In this document: positions 1 to 8,799 of the stretch, piece after piece | How positions within the stretch are numbered: position 1 is the first letter of the stretch | Layout: each line of letters opens with the position of its first letter | Origin: Geodermatophilus arenarius | GTDB lineage: Bacteria; Actinomycetota; Actinomycetes; Mycobacteriales; Geodermatophilaceae | DNA: 64,000 bases | Reading direction: 5' to 3' | NCBI RefSeq assembly: GCF_042654585.1 | Contig: NZ_JBHSGR010000022.1 | Span: 1-64,000, forward strand | Position numbers and translations under genes: made by a program | Notes under the pieces: generated by a model | Seen by the model: only the letters and a program-made list of their open reading frames with translations | What the model was told of the DNA's origin: nothing | Database searches by the model: none

Positions 1-54
1 GCACACGACGGCGCCCGTCCCCTCCGGCCGGAGGGGACGGGCGCCGTCGTGTGC
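1..54. terminator. Perfect 27-bp-arm palindrome, likely terminator of the fru-ptsH operon
   Basis: The first 54 bases are an uninterrupted perfect inverted repeat (27-base arms, outer stem GCACACGACGGCGCCCG). It sits 11 bases past the ptsH stop, which is on the minus strand. No T-run follows, which is common for actinobacterial terminators. It may also serve a gene to the left of the window. The function is inferred from the structure and its position. Confidence 0.75.
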
Positions 55-65
55 GTGCCGGTCGG

Positions 66-326
66 CTACTCGGCGTCGAGGTCCTGGGCCACCAGGCCGG
101 CGATGTGCTCGACCACCGAGGCGTCGTCGCTGGTCACGGTGACCTCGGCGCCCTTCTGGGCACCGAGCGTCATGATCATCAACGGCGACCCGGCGTCGAC
201 GGGGTTGCCTCCGGGGGTGGCCAGGGTGACCGGGACGCCGGCCTTGCCCACGGCCTCCGCGATGAGCGCGGCGGGGCGGGCGTGCAGGCCGACCCGGGAG
301 CCGACGGTGACGGTCTGACTGGGCAT
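66..326 (-). CDS. ptsH: Phosphocarrier protein HPr of the PTS
   Basis: HPr carries the phosphoryl group from enzyme I (ptsI at 4484) to sugar-specific EIIA domains in the cytoplasm. The 86-residue protein matches the family length. The active-site histidine is His15 in the motif GLHARPA, and a serine lies near position 47 in G-S-P-L-M, the region that corresponds to the regulatory Ser46 of other HPr proteins. The ATG at 326 was chosen because it places the histidine at position 15; upstream in-frame codons only give a low-complexity extension. The gene is the last of the minus-strand fruR-fruK-fruA-ptsH operon, 52 bases after fruA, and is followed by a strong hairpin. Identification is secure. 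Confidence 0.95.
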   Translation of the reverse strand: MPSQTVTVGSRVGLHARPAALIAEAVGKAGVPVTLATPGGNPVDAGSPLMIMTLGAQKGAEVTVTSDDASVVEHIAGLVAQDLDAE

Positions 327-378
327 GGGATGGATGTCCTCGCTGCTCGGGGTGGGTGGTGGGGTCGAGCCTGCCGTG

Positions 379-2496
379 TCAGGCGCGCGTGGGCGCGTCG
401 ACGGTCGCGGCGGGCGCCGCGGTGTGGGCGTGCGCCAGGTCGACGGCGTCCTCGGGGACGGCCTCGGCCTTGGGCCGGCCGATGTTCTTGGCGACGACGA
501 CCGCGATGGCACCGACGATCGTGCCGACGAGCAGCGCCAGGAGGAACATCAGGATCCCGTTCATCGCGAAGAACACGAAGATCCCGCCGTGGGGAGCCTG
601 CAGCTCGACGCCGGCACCGGCCACGATGGCCCCGGCAGTCGCCGCGCCCAGCATGATCGACGGGATGACCCGCAGCGGGTCGGCCGCGGCGAACGGGATG
701 GCGCCCTCGGTGATGAACGCGGCACCCAGCAACCACGCGGCCTTGCCGTTGTCCCGCTCGGCCGGGGTGAACACCTTCGGCCGGAGGGCGGAGGCCAGGG
801 CCAGGGCGAGCGGCGGGACCATGCCGGCGGCCATGACGGTCGCCATGATGACCAGCGGGAAGCGGTCCGCGCCGGGGTCGCCGAGGTCGACCGCGGCCAG
901 GCCGGTGGTGGCGAAGGCGTAGGCCGCCTTGTTGACCGGACCACCCATGTCGAAGGCCATCATCAGGCCGAGGATGATGCCGAGCAGGATCACCGAGCTG
1001 CCGGACAGGCCGTTGAGCCAGTTGGTGAGGCCCTCGGTCGCGGCGGCGAGGGGCCGGCCGAGCACGAGGAACATCAGCCCGCCGGCGACGAGCGTGGCGC
1101 CGAGCGGGATGATCACGACCGGCATCAGCCCCCGGGCGAAGGCCGGCACCTTGAGCCGGGACAGCCACAGCGCGGTCAGCCCGGCGATGACGCCGCCGAC
1201 GATGCCGCCGAGGAAGCCGGCGCTGACGAAGCTGGCCACGGTGCCCACGACGAAGCCGGGGGCGATGCCGGGCCGGTCGGCGATCGCGTAGGCGATGTAG
1301 CCGGCCAGGGCCGGGACGAGGAAGCTGAACGCGAGCTGGCCGAGCTTGAGGAGCACGGCGCCGAGATACGCGGACAAGCCGCCGTCGGGCAGGTCCGCCA
1401 GCGAGTTGTTGATGACGATGTCGTCGGCGGTGGCGGTGATGTCGTAGCCGCCGAGGAGGAAGCCGAGGGCGATCAGCAGACCCCCGGCGGCGACGAACGG
1501 GATCATGTAGCTCACGCCGGTCAGCAGCCAGCGCCGGATCTCCGCGCCCAGGCTCGGCCTGGGGCCGGTGGCGGCACCGTCGGACGCGGCGGCGGCCGTG
1601 CCGGGCACCCGTCGGGCGTTGGGGTCGTCGGCGGCGGCCAGCGCCTCGCGGACCATCACGTCGGGCTCGTTGATGGCCCGCTTGGTCCCCGACTGCACCA
1701 GGGGCTTGCCGGCGAAGCGCTCCTGGTCCTTGACGCCCACGTCGACGGCGAAGATGACCGCGTCCGCGGAGCGGATGACGGCCGGGTCCAGGGGAGTGGA
1801 ACCCGAGGAGCCCTGCGTCTCGACCACCAGGTCGACGCCGGCGGCCTGCGCCGCGGCGGTGAGCTTGTCGGCGGCCATGTAGGTGTGCGCGATCCCGGTC
1901 GGGCAGGCGCTGACGGCGACCAGCTTCCGCCGCGCGGCCGGGGCGGCGGCAGGAGCGTCGGCGGGAGCGGCCGACGGCGCCGCGGCGGCCGGCGCGGTGG
2001 CGGGGGCCGGGACCGACGGGGCCGCGGTCGCGCCGGCCGCCGGCTGCGGGGAGACGACCTCCTCGACCAGCCGGACGACGTCCTCCGCCGAGCCCGCGGC
2101 CCGCAGGGAGGCCACGAAGTCCGGCCGGACCAGCGCGCGGGCCAGCGCCGAGAGCAGGGTGAGGTGGTCGGCGTCGCCGGCGGCGGGCGCCGCGATCAGG
2201 AAGACCAGGTCGGCCGCGCCGTCCGCGGCGCCGAAGTCGACCCCCGGGGTCAGCCGGGCGAAGGCCAGCGACGCCTGGGTGACCGCGGCCGACCGGCAGT
2301 GCGGGATGGCGATGCCGCCGGGCAGGCCCGTGGCGGCCTGCGCCTCGCGGGCGAGCGCGTCACCGGCGAGCGCCTCGGCGCCGGTGGCCCGGCCGGCGTC
2401 GGCCACCAGGCCGGCCAGCCGGCGGACGACCGCGGCCTTGTCGGAGCCGAGGTCGGCGTCGAGGACGACCAGCTCGGGCGTGATGAGTGCGGACAT
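379..2496 (-). CDS. fruA: PTS fructose transporter, fused EIIABC
   Basis: This 705-residue membrane permease imports fructose and phosphorylates it to fructose 1-phosphate. An EIIA domain comes first, with the phosphorylated His66 in GIAIPHC. An Ala/Pro-rich linker follows (about 150-188). The EIIB domain comes next, with Cys198 in VSACPTGIAHTYMAA, typical of fructose-type EIIB. A multi-pass EIIC domain occupies about residues 325-665 (many Gly/Ala-rich hydrophobic helices, such as the one starting ISYMIPFVAAGG-like at the domain start). The A-B-C order in a single chain matches actinobacterial FruA. The ATG at 2496 has a GGAAGG ribosome site upstream. It lies 18 bases after fruK. The likely phosphate donor is HPr from the adjacent ptsH. 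Confidence 0.95.
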   Translation of the reverse strand: MSALITPELVVLDADLGSDKAAVVRRLAGLVADAGRATGAEALAGDALAREAQAATGLPGGIAIPHCRSAAVTQASLAFARLTPGVDFGAADGAADLVFLIAAPAAGDADHLTLLSALARALVRPDFVASLRAAGSAEDVVRLVEEVVSPQPAAGATAAPSVPAPATAPAAAAPSAAPADAPAAAPAARRKLVAVSACPTGIAHTYMAADKLTAAAQAAGVDLVVETQGSSGSTPLDPAVIRSADAVIFAVDVGVKDQERFAGKPLVQSGTKRAINEPDVMVREALAAADDPNARRVPGTAAAASDGAATGPRPSLGAEIRRWLLTGVSYMIPFVAAGGLLIALGFLLGGYDITATADDIVINNSLADLPDGGLSAYLGAVLLKLGQLAFSFLVPALAGYIAYAIADRPGIAPGFVVGTVASFVSAGFLGGIVGGVIAGLTALWLSRLKVPAFARGLMPVVIIPLGATLVAGGLMFLVLGRPLAAATEGLTNWLNGLSGSSVILLGIILGLMMAFDMGGPVNKAAYAFATTGLAAVDLGDPGADRFPLVIMATVMAAGMVPPLALALASALRPKVFTPAERDNGKAAWLLGAAFITEGAIPFAAADPLRVIPSIMLGAATAGAIVAGAGVELQAPHGGIFVFFAMNGILMFLLALLVGTIVGAIAVVVAKNIGRPKAEAVPEDAVDLAHAHTAAPAATVDAPTRA

Positions 2497-2514
2497 GACG
2501 GACCTTCCGGGGCG

Positions 2515-3525
2515 TCAGGGGACGTCGCGGCCGGCGGCCGGGACGGGCTCGGGGAGGGGAGGGGTGCCGGGCAGGCCGGGGGACACCTCGACGGCGTCCG
2601 GGTGGACCTGCTCCGGCGTGGGGACGGCGGAGCCCGGCAGCGCGGCGGCGGCCGAGCCGGTGGCGACCGCGCGGCGCAGCCGCTCGGCGGGCGGGGCGCC
2701 GGCCAGGTCGGCCAGCAGGTGGCCGGCCAAGCTCGAGTCGCCGGCGCCGACGGTGCTGCGGACGGCGATCCGCGGCGCGCGCGCCGACCACACGCCGTCG
2801 GCCGTGGACAGCACCGCGCCGGCACCGCCCAGGGTCAGCAGCACCTCGCCGACGCCGCCGGCGTGCAGGGCCCGCACCGCCGCGAGGAGGACGGCGGGGT
2901 CGGCGAGCAGCGCGGCCTCGGTCGTGCCGGCGACCTGGGCCAGCTCCTCGGCGTTGGGCTTGAGCAGGTCCGGCGCGGACGCGGCGCCCGCGGCGAGCAG
3001 CGCCCGCAGCGGCCCCTCGGAGGTGTCGACGGCGACCCGGGCGCCGGTGCCGCGGACGGCGCGGACCAGCTCGGCGTACCAGTCCTCGGGCGTGCCGGGC
3101 GGCAGCGAGCCGGACAGCACCACCCAGTCGGCGCCCGCGGCGGCCGCGGCCACGGCGGCGGCGAGCGCGGCGCGCAGGCCGGCGTCCAGCGGGGTGCCGG
3201 GCTCGTTGAGCTTGGTGGTGGTCCCGTCGGGCTCGGTGAGCGAGTAGTTGGTGCGCACCGGGGCGCCGGTGGGAACGGTGACCAGCGGCAGGTGCAGCGC
3301 GTGCAGCGCGGTCACCAGCGGGTCGGTGGGGTCGGCGGGCACGACGGCGAGGACGTCGGCGCCGGCGGCCGCCAGCGCGCGGGCGACGTTGACGCCCTTG
3401 CCGCCGGGCTCGGTGGAGCTCGCGCCCAGCCGGGCGACCTCGCCGCGGGCCAGCGCGCCGGGGAGGGCCAGCGTCCGGTCCAGGCTGGGGTTCGCCGTCA
3501 GCGTGACGACCCGTCCCCCGCTCAC
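2515..3525 (-). CDS. fruK: 1-phosphofructokinase
   Basis: A PfkB-family kinase of 336 residues that phosphorylates fructose 1-phosphate (the FruA product) to fructose 1,6-bisphosphate, feeding glycolysis. The N-terminus has the NPSLDRT substrate motif, followed by the first PfkB signature (GGKGVNVARAL). The second signature, VGAGDSSLAGHLL, contains the catalytic aspartate of GAGD. The GTG start at 3525 overlaps the stop of the upstream DeoR gene as GTGA, so translation is probably coupled. A longer upstream reading frame exists but covers the regulator gene and is not coding here. The order regulator-fruK-fruA is the usual one for fructose operons, so the assignment is firm. Confidence 0.93.
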   Translation of the reverse strand: MSGGRVVTLTANPSLDRTLALPGALARGEVARLGASSTEPGGKGVNVARALAAAGADVLAVVPADPTDPLVTALHALHLPLVTVPTGAPVRTNYSLTEPDGTTTKLNEPGTPLDAGLRAALAAAVAAAAAGADWVVLSGSLPPGTPEDWYAELVRAVRGTGARVAVDTSEGPLRALLAAGAASAPDLLKPNAEELAQVAGTTEAALLADPAVLLAAVRALHAGGVGEVLLTLGGAGAVLSTADGVWSARAPRIAVRSTVGAGDSSLAGHLLADLAGAPPAERLRRAVATGSAAAALPGSAVPTPEQVHPDAVEVSPGLPGTPPLPEPVPAAGRDVP

Positions 3526-4289
3526 GCGACCACGACCTCGACGCCCGCGGCGTCCAGCTCGTCGAGGACCGCGGGGTCGGCGCCGTCGTCGGTGACGACG
3601 ACGTCGACGTCGTCGAGGGAGGCGAAGCGGACCAGGTGCTCGCGGCCGAGCTTGCTGCTGTCGGCCAGCACGACCACCCGCTGCCCGGCCCGCACCATCG
3701 CCCGCTTCACCGAGGCCTCGGCCTCGTCCGGGGTGGTCAGGCCGTGGCCGGGGGTGATGCCGTTGGTGCCGAGGAAGGCGACGTCGACCCGCAGCTCGGC
3801 CAGCGCCCGCACCGGCGTCTCGCCGACCGCGCACTGGGTGAGCCCGCGGACGCGGCCGCCGAGCAGGTGCAGCGTCACGCCCGGCGCGTTGGCCAGCCGG
3901 GCGGCGATCGGCACCGCGTTGGTGGCCACGAACAGCGACCGGTCGACCGGCAGCACCTCGGCCAGCGCGGCGGTGGTGCTGCCGCCGTCGAGCAGCAGGC
4001 TGCCGCCGCGGCCGGGCAGCAGGTCCAGCGCCGCCGAGGCGATCTTCCGCTTGGCCTCGGCGCGGGTGGCGTTGCGCTCGGCCAGCGCCGTCTCCATGAG
4101 CGTCAGCGACCCGGCGGGGACCGCGCCGCCGTGCACGCGCCGCAGGACACCGGCCCGCTCGAGGACGGCGAGGTCCCGGCGCACCGTCTCGGTGGTGACC
4201 CCGAACTGCTCGGCCACCGCGGTGACCGCGATCCGCCCCTGCTCGGCGACCAGCGTGGCGATCGCCTGCTGGCGTTCCTCGGCGTACAC
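3522..4289 (-). CDS. fruR: DeoR-family transcriptional regulator of the fructose operon
   Basis: The 255-residue protein has an N-terminal winged helix-turn-helix (about residues 5-57, with V-T-x-E-T-V-R-R-D-L typical of DeoR) and the linker LRRVHGGA. A C-terminal sugar-phosphate sensing domain follows (DGGSTTAALAEVL, FLGTNGIT, D-S-S-K-L-G). DeoR regulators of this layout bind a sugar phosphate, usually fructose 1-phosphate, and repress PTS operons. It is the first gene of the fru operon and overlaps fruK by four bases. It is divergent from ptsI, and the 194-base gap holds a palindrome that could be its operator. The symbol fruR is given from context; the ligand is not proven. Confidence 0.85.
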   Translation of the reverse strand: MYAEERQQAIATLVAEQGRIAVTAVAEQFGVTTETVRRDLAVLERAGVLRRVHGGAVPAGSLTLMETALAERNATRAEAKRKIASAALDLLPGRGGSLLLDGGSTTAALAEVLPVDRSLFVATNAVPIAARLANAPGVTLHLLGGRVRGLTQCAVGETPVRALAELRVDVAFLGTNGITPGHGLTTPDEAEASVKRAMVRAGQRVVVLADSSKLGREHLVRFASLDDVDVVVTDDGADPAVLDELDAAGVEVVVA

Positions 4290-4394
4290 CCCGTCGACCC
4301 CCTCGGTCGTCGTCCCCGGCGTCCTCCGGAGGCCGGTGGCGGTGCCCGAACATGTGGGAACGGGCTTGTGTCTCTGTGGTTGTACGTTGGTTAC

Positions 4395-4408
4395 GTTGAC
4401 AAGTCAAC
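4395..4408. promoter_or_regulatory. Palindrome GTTGAC-AA-GTCAAC in the fruR/ptsI divergent control region
   Basis: A perfect six-base-arm inverted repeat with a two-base centre lies in the gap between divergent fruR and ptsI, an unusually AT-rich patch for this genome. The stretch TTGACA overlapping it also resembles a -35 element reading toward ptsI. It is a plausible operator for the DeoR-family regulator; binding is inferred. Confidence 0.5.
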
Positions 4409-4483
4409 ACGCTTTCGTGATTGTGGTCACCGACGGACGACGAGGTCCCCGACCGACATCCCTCCGACCGACGCGAGGTCCGC

Positions 4484-6169
4484 ATGTCCACCACCGCCGC
4501 CGCCAGCACCGTGCTCACCGGGACCCCGGTCGTCCCCGGCGTGGTCCTCGGTCCCGTCGTCCGGCCCTCCGGTGCCGTCCGGCTGCCCGCCGAGGCGTTC
4601 GACGAGCTGCCGGAGTCCGCCCGGGAGGAGGAGCGGGCGCGCTTCACCGCGGCGGCCGAGGCCGTCGCGGGCCGCCTGGCCGACCGCGCCGCGGCGGCGA
4701 CGGGGATGACCGCGGAGGTCCTGTCGGCGACCGCCGGCATGGCCCGCGACCGCGGGCTGCTCGGCGCGGTGGAGCAGCGGATCGGCGCCGGCGTCCCCGC
4801 CGCGGTGGCGACGGTGCAGGCCGCGCAGCAGTTCGTCGACGTCTTCACCTCGCTGGGCGGCGTCATGGCCGAGCGGGTGACCGACGTGCGCGACGTCCGC
4901 GACCGCGTCGTCGCCGAGCTGACCGGCCAGGGCGAGCCCGGCGTCCCCGCGCCCGAGCGGCCGTCGGTCCTGCTCGCCGACGACCTCGCGCCCGCCGACA
5001 CCGCCGGCCTCGACCCCGCCCGCATCGTCGGGCTGGCCACCCGCCTGGGCGGGACCACCAGCCACACCGCGATCATCGCCCGGCAGCTGGGCCTGCCCCT
5101 CGTCGTCGCGGTGGAGGGGCTGGACGCCGTCCCCGCCGGCGCGACCGTGCTGCTCGACGCCGAGGAGGGCACCGTCACCGTCGACCCCGACCCGGCGGTG
5201 GCCGCCGGCCAGCTCGAGGCCGCCCGCCGCGCGGCCGAGGCCCTGGCCGGCTACCAGGGGCCGGCCGCCACGCGCGACGGCGTCCCGGTCCCCGTGCTGG
5301 CCAACGTGCAGGACGGTGACGGCACCCGGGCGGCGCTGGCCGCGCACGCCGAGGGCGTCGGCCTGTTCCGCACCGAGCTCGCCTTCCTCGGCCGGGCCGC
5401 CGAGCCGACCGTCGAGGAGCAGGCGAGCGGCTACGCCGACGTCCTCGAGGCCGCGGCCGGCCGCCGGGTCGTCCTGCGCACCCTCGACGCCGGCTCGGAC
5501 AAGCCGCTGGAGTTCGCGACCCCGCCGGAGGAGGCCAACCCCGCGCTCGGCGTCCGCGGCCTGCGGGTGGCCCGCCGTGACCCCGGCCTGCTCGACCGCC
5601 AGCTCGACGCCGTCGCCGAGGCCGCCCGCCGCACCGGCGCCACGCCCTGGGTGATGGCGCCGATGGTCGCCACCGAGGGCGAGGCCGCGGACTTCGCCGC
5701 CCGGGTGCGCGAGCGCGGGCTGGTGCCCGGCGTCATGGTCGAGGTGCCCTCGGCGGCGCTGCTGGCCGACCGCGTGCTCCGGCACGTCGACTTCCTGTCC
5801 ATCGGCACCAACGACCTGTCGCAGTACGCGCTGGCCGCCGACCGGCTCTCCGCGGACCTGGCCGACCTCACCGACCCGTGGCAGCCGGCGCTGCTGGCCC
5901 TGGTCGAGCTGACCGCGGCCGCGGGCCGGCGGGCGGGCAAGCCGGTCGGCGTCTGCGGTGAGGCGGCGGCCGACCCGCTGCTCGCCTGCGTCCTCGTCGG
6001 CCTCGGCGTCACCTCGCTGTCCTGCGCCGGCTCCGCCGTCGCCGGGGTCGGGGCGCGGCTGGCCACGGTCGACCTCGCCGCCTGCCGGGAGGCCGCGGAG
6101 CCGGCGATGGCCGCCGACGACCCGCGCGCCGGCCGCCCCGCCGCCCGGGCGGTGCTCGCCCGCGCCTGA
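4484..6169 (+). CDS. ptsI: PTS enzyme I (phosphoenolpyruvate-protein phosphotransferase)
   Basis: This cytosolic enzyme takes phosphate from phosphoenolpyruvate and passes it to HPr. At 561 residues it matches the family. The N-terminal HPr-binding domain and swivelling histidine domain contain His194 in G-G-T-T-S-H-T-A-I-I-A. The C-terminal PEP-binding TIM barrel shows LFRTELAFL, LDAGSDKPL, the metal/PEP motif FLSIGTNDLSQY and the catalytic cysteine in GVCGEAAADP. The ATG at 4484 follows a GCGAGG site and gives the conserved start; an upstream ATG at 4421 adds 21 unrelated residues. It is divergent from the fruR-fruK-fruA-ptsH operon, so all general and fructose-specific PTS parts lie together. 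Confidence 0.95.
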   Translation: MSTTAAASTVLTGTPVVPGVVLGPVVRPSGAVRLPAEAFDELPESAREEERARFTAAAEAVAGRLADRAAAATGMTAEVLSATAGMARDRGLLGAVEQRIGAGVPAAVATVQAAQQFVDVFTSLGGVMAERVTDVRDVRDRVVAELTGQGEPGVPAPERPSVLLADDLAPADTAGLDPARIVGLATRLGGTTSHTAIIARQLGLPLVVAVEGLDAVPAGATVLLDAEEGTVTVDPDPAVAAGQLEAARRAAEALAGYQGPAATRDGVPVPVLANVQDGDGTRAALAAHAEGVGLFRTELAFLGRAAEPTVEEQASGYADVLEAAAGRRVVLRTLDAGSDKPLEFATPPEEANPALGVRGLRVARRDPGLLDRQLDAVAEAARRTGATPWVMAPMVATEGEAADFAARVRERGLVPGVMVEVPSAALLADRVLRHVDFLSIGTNDLSQYALAADRLSADLADLTDPWQPALLALVELTAAAGRRAGKPVGVCGEAAADPLLACVLVGLGVTSLSCAGSAVAGVGARLATVDLAACREAAEPAMAADDPRAGRPAARAVLARA

Positions 6170-6289
6170 CGACACCGCCGCGCGGGTGTCCGCGCCGCCG
6201 TCACCTGGTGACCGATCCCACCCTCCCGGGTGAACGATCGTCGGACATCTCCTGACACGCCCTGCGATCCTTCGGAATACTCAGGACGT

Positions 6290-6309
6290 CACCTGCTTTA
6301 CTACAGGTG
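6290..6309. promoter_or_regulatory. Inverted repeat CACCTG-N8-CAGGTG upstream of the 50-aa gene
   Basis: Six-base arms separated by an AT-rich eight-base centre lie 35 bases upstream of the start codon of the small gene at 6345. The position suits an operator or a 5' leader hairpin. The rest of the 175-base gap after ptsI shows no clear signal. Confidence 0.3.
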
Positions 6310-6344
6310 CACGACGACGAGAGCACCGAAGAGGAGACACGGAC

Positions 6345-6497
6345 ATGTCCATCGGGACCACCTGGCGGCAGCGTCGGCAGGCGGCTCGCACGCGGCGGGC
6401 CATCGACCGGGCCCTCGCCCGCAGCAGCAGCCCGGCGATGCGCGACGAGCTGCTCACCATGGCCAACAGCAACTCGTTCCACACGCGCGGCCTCTGA
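6345..6497 (+). CDS. Small basic conserved-type protein (50 aa), function unknown
   Basis: The reading frame runs from ATG to TGA and encodes 50 residues. It begins with MSIGTTWRQRRQAARTRRAI and ends with a hydrophilic tail (NSNSFHTRGL). The first half is strongly basic, with several Arg/Gln and Arg/Arg pairs, and the middle could form an amphipathic helix. A GAAGAGGAG ribosome site is well placed nine bases upstream. No signal peptide or known domain is visible. It stands alone between ptsI and the diguanylate cyclase gene and has an inverted repeat upstream. I recognise the style of a small actinobacterial protein but cannot assign a role; nucleic-acid binding is possible from charge only. 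Confidence 0.65.
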   Translation: MSIGTTWRQRRQAARTRRAIDRALARSSSPAMRDELLTMANSNSFHTRGL

Positions 6498-6654
6498 GCG
6501 CCCGGCCGCTCCCCCGCGGCGTACCCGCACGGCCCCGGTCTGCCTCCGCAGCCCGGGGCCGACTGCTGTCCGGGGCACCCCCGGACGGGGGAGCGGCGTC
6601 CGGGACCGCGCCGTCCCGCTCAACCCGGCGGCCCCGGGTGCCGATCGTCCCGGC

Positions 6655-8745
6655 GTGAGCGCAGCAGGACCCGCGGACGGGCCCGTTCCCCCGGTGGAGG
6701 CCCGTGAGACGTCGGGTGCGACCACCGGGCTGGTCCTCGCCTTCGTCCGCCAGCACGCCGGCGACGACGCGGCCGAGGAGGTCCTGCGCCGCGCGGGCGT
6801 GCCGTTCACGGCCGACGAGCTGTCCCGGCCCTCCACCTGGACCAGCTACGACACCCGCATCCGCCTGTTCACCGCGGCCACCGAGGTGCTGGGCGACCCC
6901 GGCGTGATGTTCCGCATCGGGGCGGAGTCCCTGCGGACCGGCATGAACCCGAGCGTCGTCGTCCTCGTGCGGGCCATGGGCTCACCGCGGCAGGTGTTCG
7001 CCCGGCTGCCGCGCGCGGTCGCCAACTTCACCACCACCTCGACGATGGAGGTGGTGCGCTCCGACGCCACGTCCGCGACGCTGCGCTACCGGCTGCACGA
7101 GGGCTACGCCCACTCGCGGCTGGACTGCGACTACGCGCGCGGGCTGATCAGCATGGTGCCGACCATCTTCGGCCTGGCCCCGGCCGCCGTCGTCCACGAG
7201 GAGTGCGAGTCCTCCGGCGGCGAGGCCTGCGTCTACCACCTGACCTGGGAGCGCCGCGGCCGGTGGCCGCGCCGGCGCCGCGGCGCGGACGCGGCCGACC
7301 CCGAGCTCGTCGCGCTGCGCCAGCAGGTCCGCAGCCTGCAGTCGGCGGCCACCGACCTGGTCGAGGGCGGGGACCTCGAGACCGTCCTGCGGCGGATCGT
7401 GGAGCGCGCGGCGGCCGCCGTCCTCGCCCCCGCCTACCTGCTCGCCGTCTCCTCCCCGCGCGGCGGCGCCCCGCTCGTGCACAGCTCGGGCCTGGCGCCC
7501 GCCGAGGTGCCGCCGCTGGTCGCGCGGCTGCTCGCCGGCGCGGACCTGGGCCCCGGCGCGGTGACCGTCGACGTCGCCTCCGCCCGCCGGACCCACGGCC
7601 GGCTGGCCGCCCTCCACCGCCCCGGCGACGGCGGCCTCGGCGACGAGCGGGCCATGCTCGCCGCCTACGCCGGCCACGCCGCGGCCGCCCTCGACCTCGT
7701 GCTGGCCCTCGAGGACAGCCGGCTGGAGGCCCGCCGGGCCGGCGCCCTCCTGGAGCTGGCGCACGGCCTGGCCCAGGCCGGTGAGGCGCCGGAGGTGTGC
7801 GCCGTCGTCGCCGGGGCCCTGCCCGGCATCGTCGGCTGCGGCAGCTCCGGCGTCCTGCTCTGGGACCCGGCCGGCGGCGTGCTGCGGGCGGAGTCCTGCG
7901 CCGGGCTGTCCCCGGAGCAGGAGGAGGTCCTGCGGTCGGCGGCCCTGCGGGCCGGGGACGTGCCCGAGGTCTTCGGCATCCTCACCGACCGGGAGCCCCG
8001 CGTGATCGGCGCGACCGGCGCCAGCGCCCCGATGCGCGACCTGCTCGCCGCGATGCACCTCACCGACGTCGTCGCCGTGCCGCTGCTCGCCGGCACCACC
8101 TTCCTCGGCGTGGTCACCGCCAGCTGGGCCGACGGCGAGGTCAGCCAGGCCCTCGACGCCGACGTCCTCGCCCGGCTGCGCGGTGTCGGCGACCAGGCGT
8201 CCACCGCGCTGCAGAAGGCCCGGCTGCTGGAGACCGTCCGGCACCAGGCCACCCACGACGCGCTCACCGGGCTGCCCAACCGGGTCCTCTTCCGCGACCG
8301 GCTGGCCGCGGCGCTGGCCGCCGTCGCCCCCACCGGCTCCGTCGGCGTGCTGTTCTGCGACCTCGACCGGTTCAAGGCGGTCAACGACACCCTCGGCCAC
8401 GCCGCCGGCGACGAGCTGCTGCGCCAGGTGTCGGCCCGGCTGCGGGCCGCGGTGCGCCCCGGCGACACCGTCGGCCGGCTCAGCGGCGACGAGTTCGCCG
8501 TCCTGCTGCCCCGGCTGGCCGCACCGGCCGACGCCGACGCCGTCGTGCGCCGGGTGGCGGCGGCCTTCACCGAGCCGTTCCGTCTCGACGGCGTCCCCGC
8601 GGCGGTCGGCACGAGCACCGGCGTCGCCGTGCACACCGGCCCCGGCGGCGACGCCGAGCGGCTGCTGCAGGAGGCCGACGCGGCCATGTACCGGCACAAG
8701 CACCGCGACCGCCCGGCGGCCCCGGCCCCGCGGTCGGCGGACTAG
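6655..8745 (+). CDS. Diguanylate cyclase with N-terminal sensor and two GAF domains
   Basis: A soluble 696-residue c-di-GMP synthase. The first ~200 residues form a sensor-like domain that ends in E-C-E-S-S-G-G-E-A-C, a cysteine-containing end reminiscent of V4R-type ligand-binding domains (uncertain). Two GAF-like domains follow (about 225-370 and 380-520). The GGDEF domain is at the C-terminus, starting at HDALTGLPNRVLFRDRL. The signature is SGDEF, an active variant, and an RPGD motif five residues before it matches the product-inhibition I-site. The GTG at 6655 was chosen because upstream in-frame sequence overlaps the 50-aa gene and is low complexity. No membrane segment is seen. It is a single gene with no obvious partner. 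Confidence 0.85.
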   Translation: MSAAGPADGPVPPVEARETSGATTGLVLAFVRQHAGDDAAEEVLRRAGVPFTADELSRPSTWTSYDTRIRLFTAATEVLGDPGVMFRIGAESLRTGMNPSVVVLVRAMGSPRQVFARLPRAVANFTTTSTMEVVRSDATSATLRYRLHEGYAHSRLDCDYARGLISMVPTIFGLAPAAVVHEECESSGGEACVYHLTWERRGRWPRRRRGADAADPELVALRQQVRSLQSAATDLVEGGDLETVLRRIVERAAAAVLAPAYLLAVSSPRGGAPLVHSSGLAPAEVPPLVARLLAGADLGPGAVTVDVASARRTHGRLAALHRPGDGGLGDERAMLAAYAGHAAAALDLVLALEDSRLEARRAGALLELAHGLAQAGEAPEVCAVVAGALPGIVGCGSSGVLLWDPAGGVLRAESCAGLSPEQEEVLRSAALRAGDVPEVFGILTDREPRVIGATGASAPMRDLLAAMHLTDVVAVPLLAGTTFLGVVTASWADGEVSQALDADVLARLRGVGDQASTALQKARLLETVRHQATHDALTGLPNRVLFRDRLAAALAAVAPTGSVGVLFCDLDRFKAVNDTLGHAAGDELLRQVSARLRAAVRPGDTVGRLSGDEFAVLLPRLAAPADADAVVRRVAAAFTEPFRLDGVPAAVGTSTGVAVHTGPGGDAERLLQEADAAMYRHKHRDRPAAPAPRSAD

Positions 8746-8799
8746 GCGGCCTCGTCCGGCGAGCACCTCGGCCCCTCCGCGGGGGCGGCGGGGCCTCCC

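Noticed and set aside
325..5319. A 1664-codon open frame on the plus strand across the fru operon
   Set aside because: It is the GC-driven shadow of fruA, fruK, fruR and ptsI; its sequence is low-complexity Arg/Gly and has no domain.
4427..6175. A 582-codon minus-strand frame opposite ptsI
   Set aside because: Antisense shadow of ptsI with low-complexity composition and no domain.
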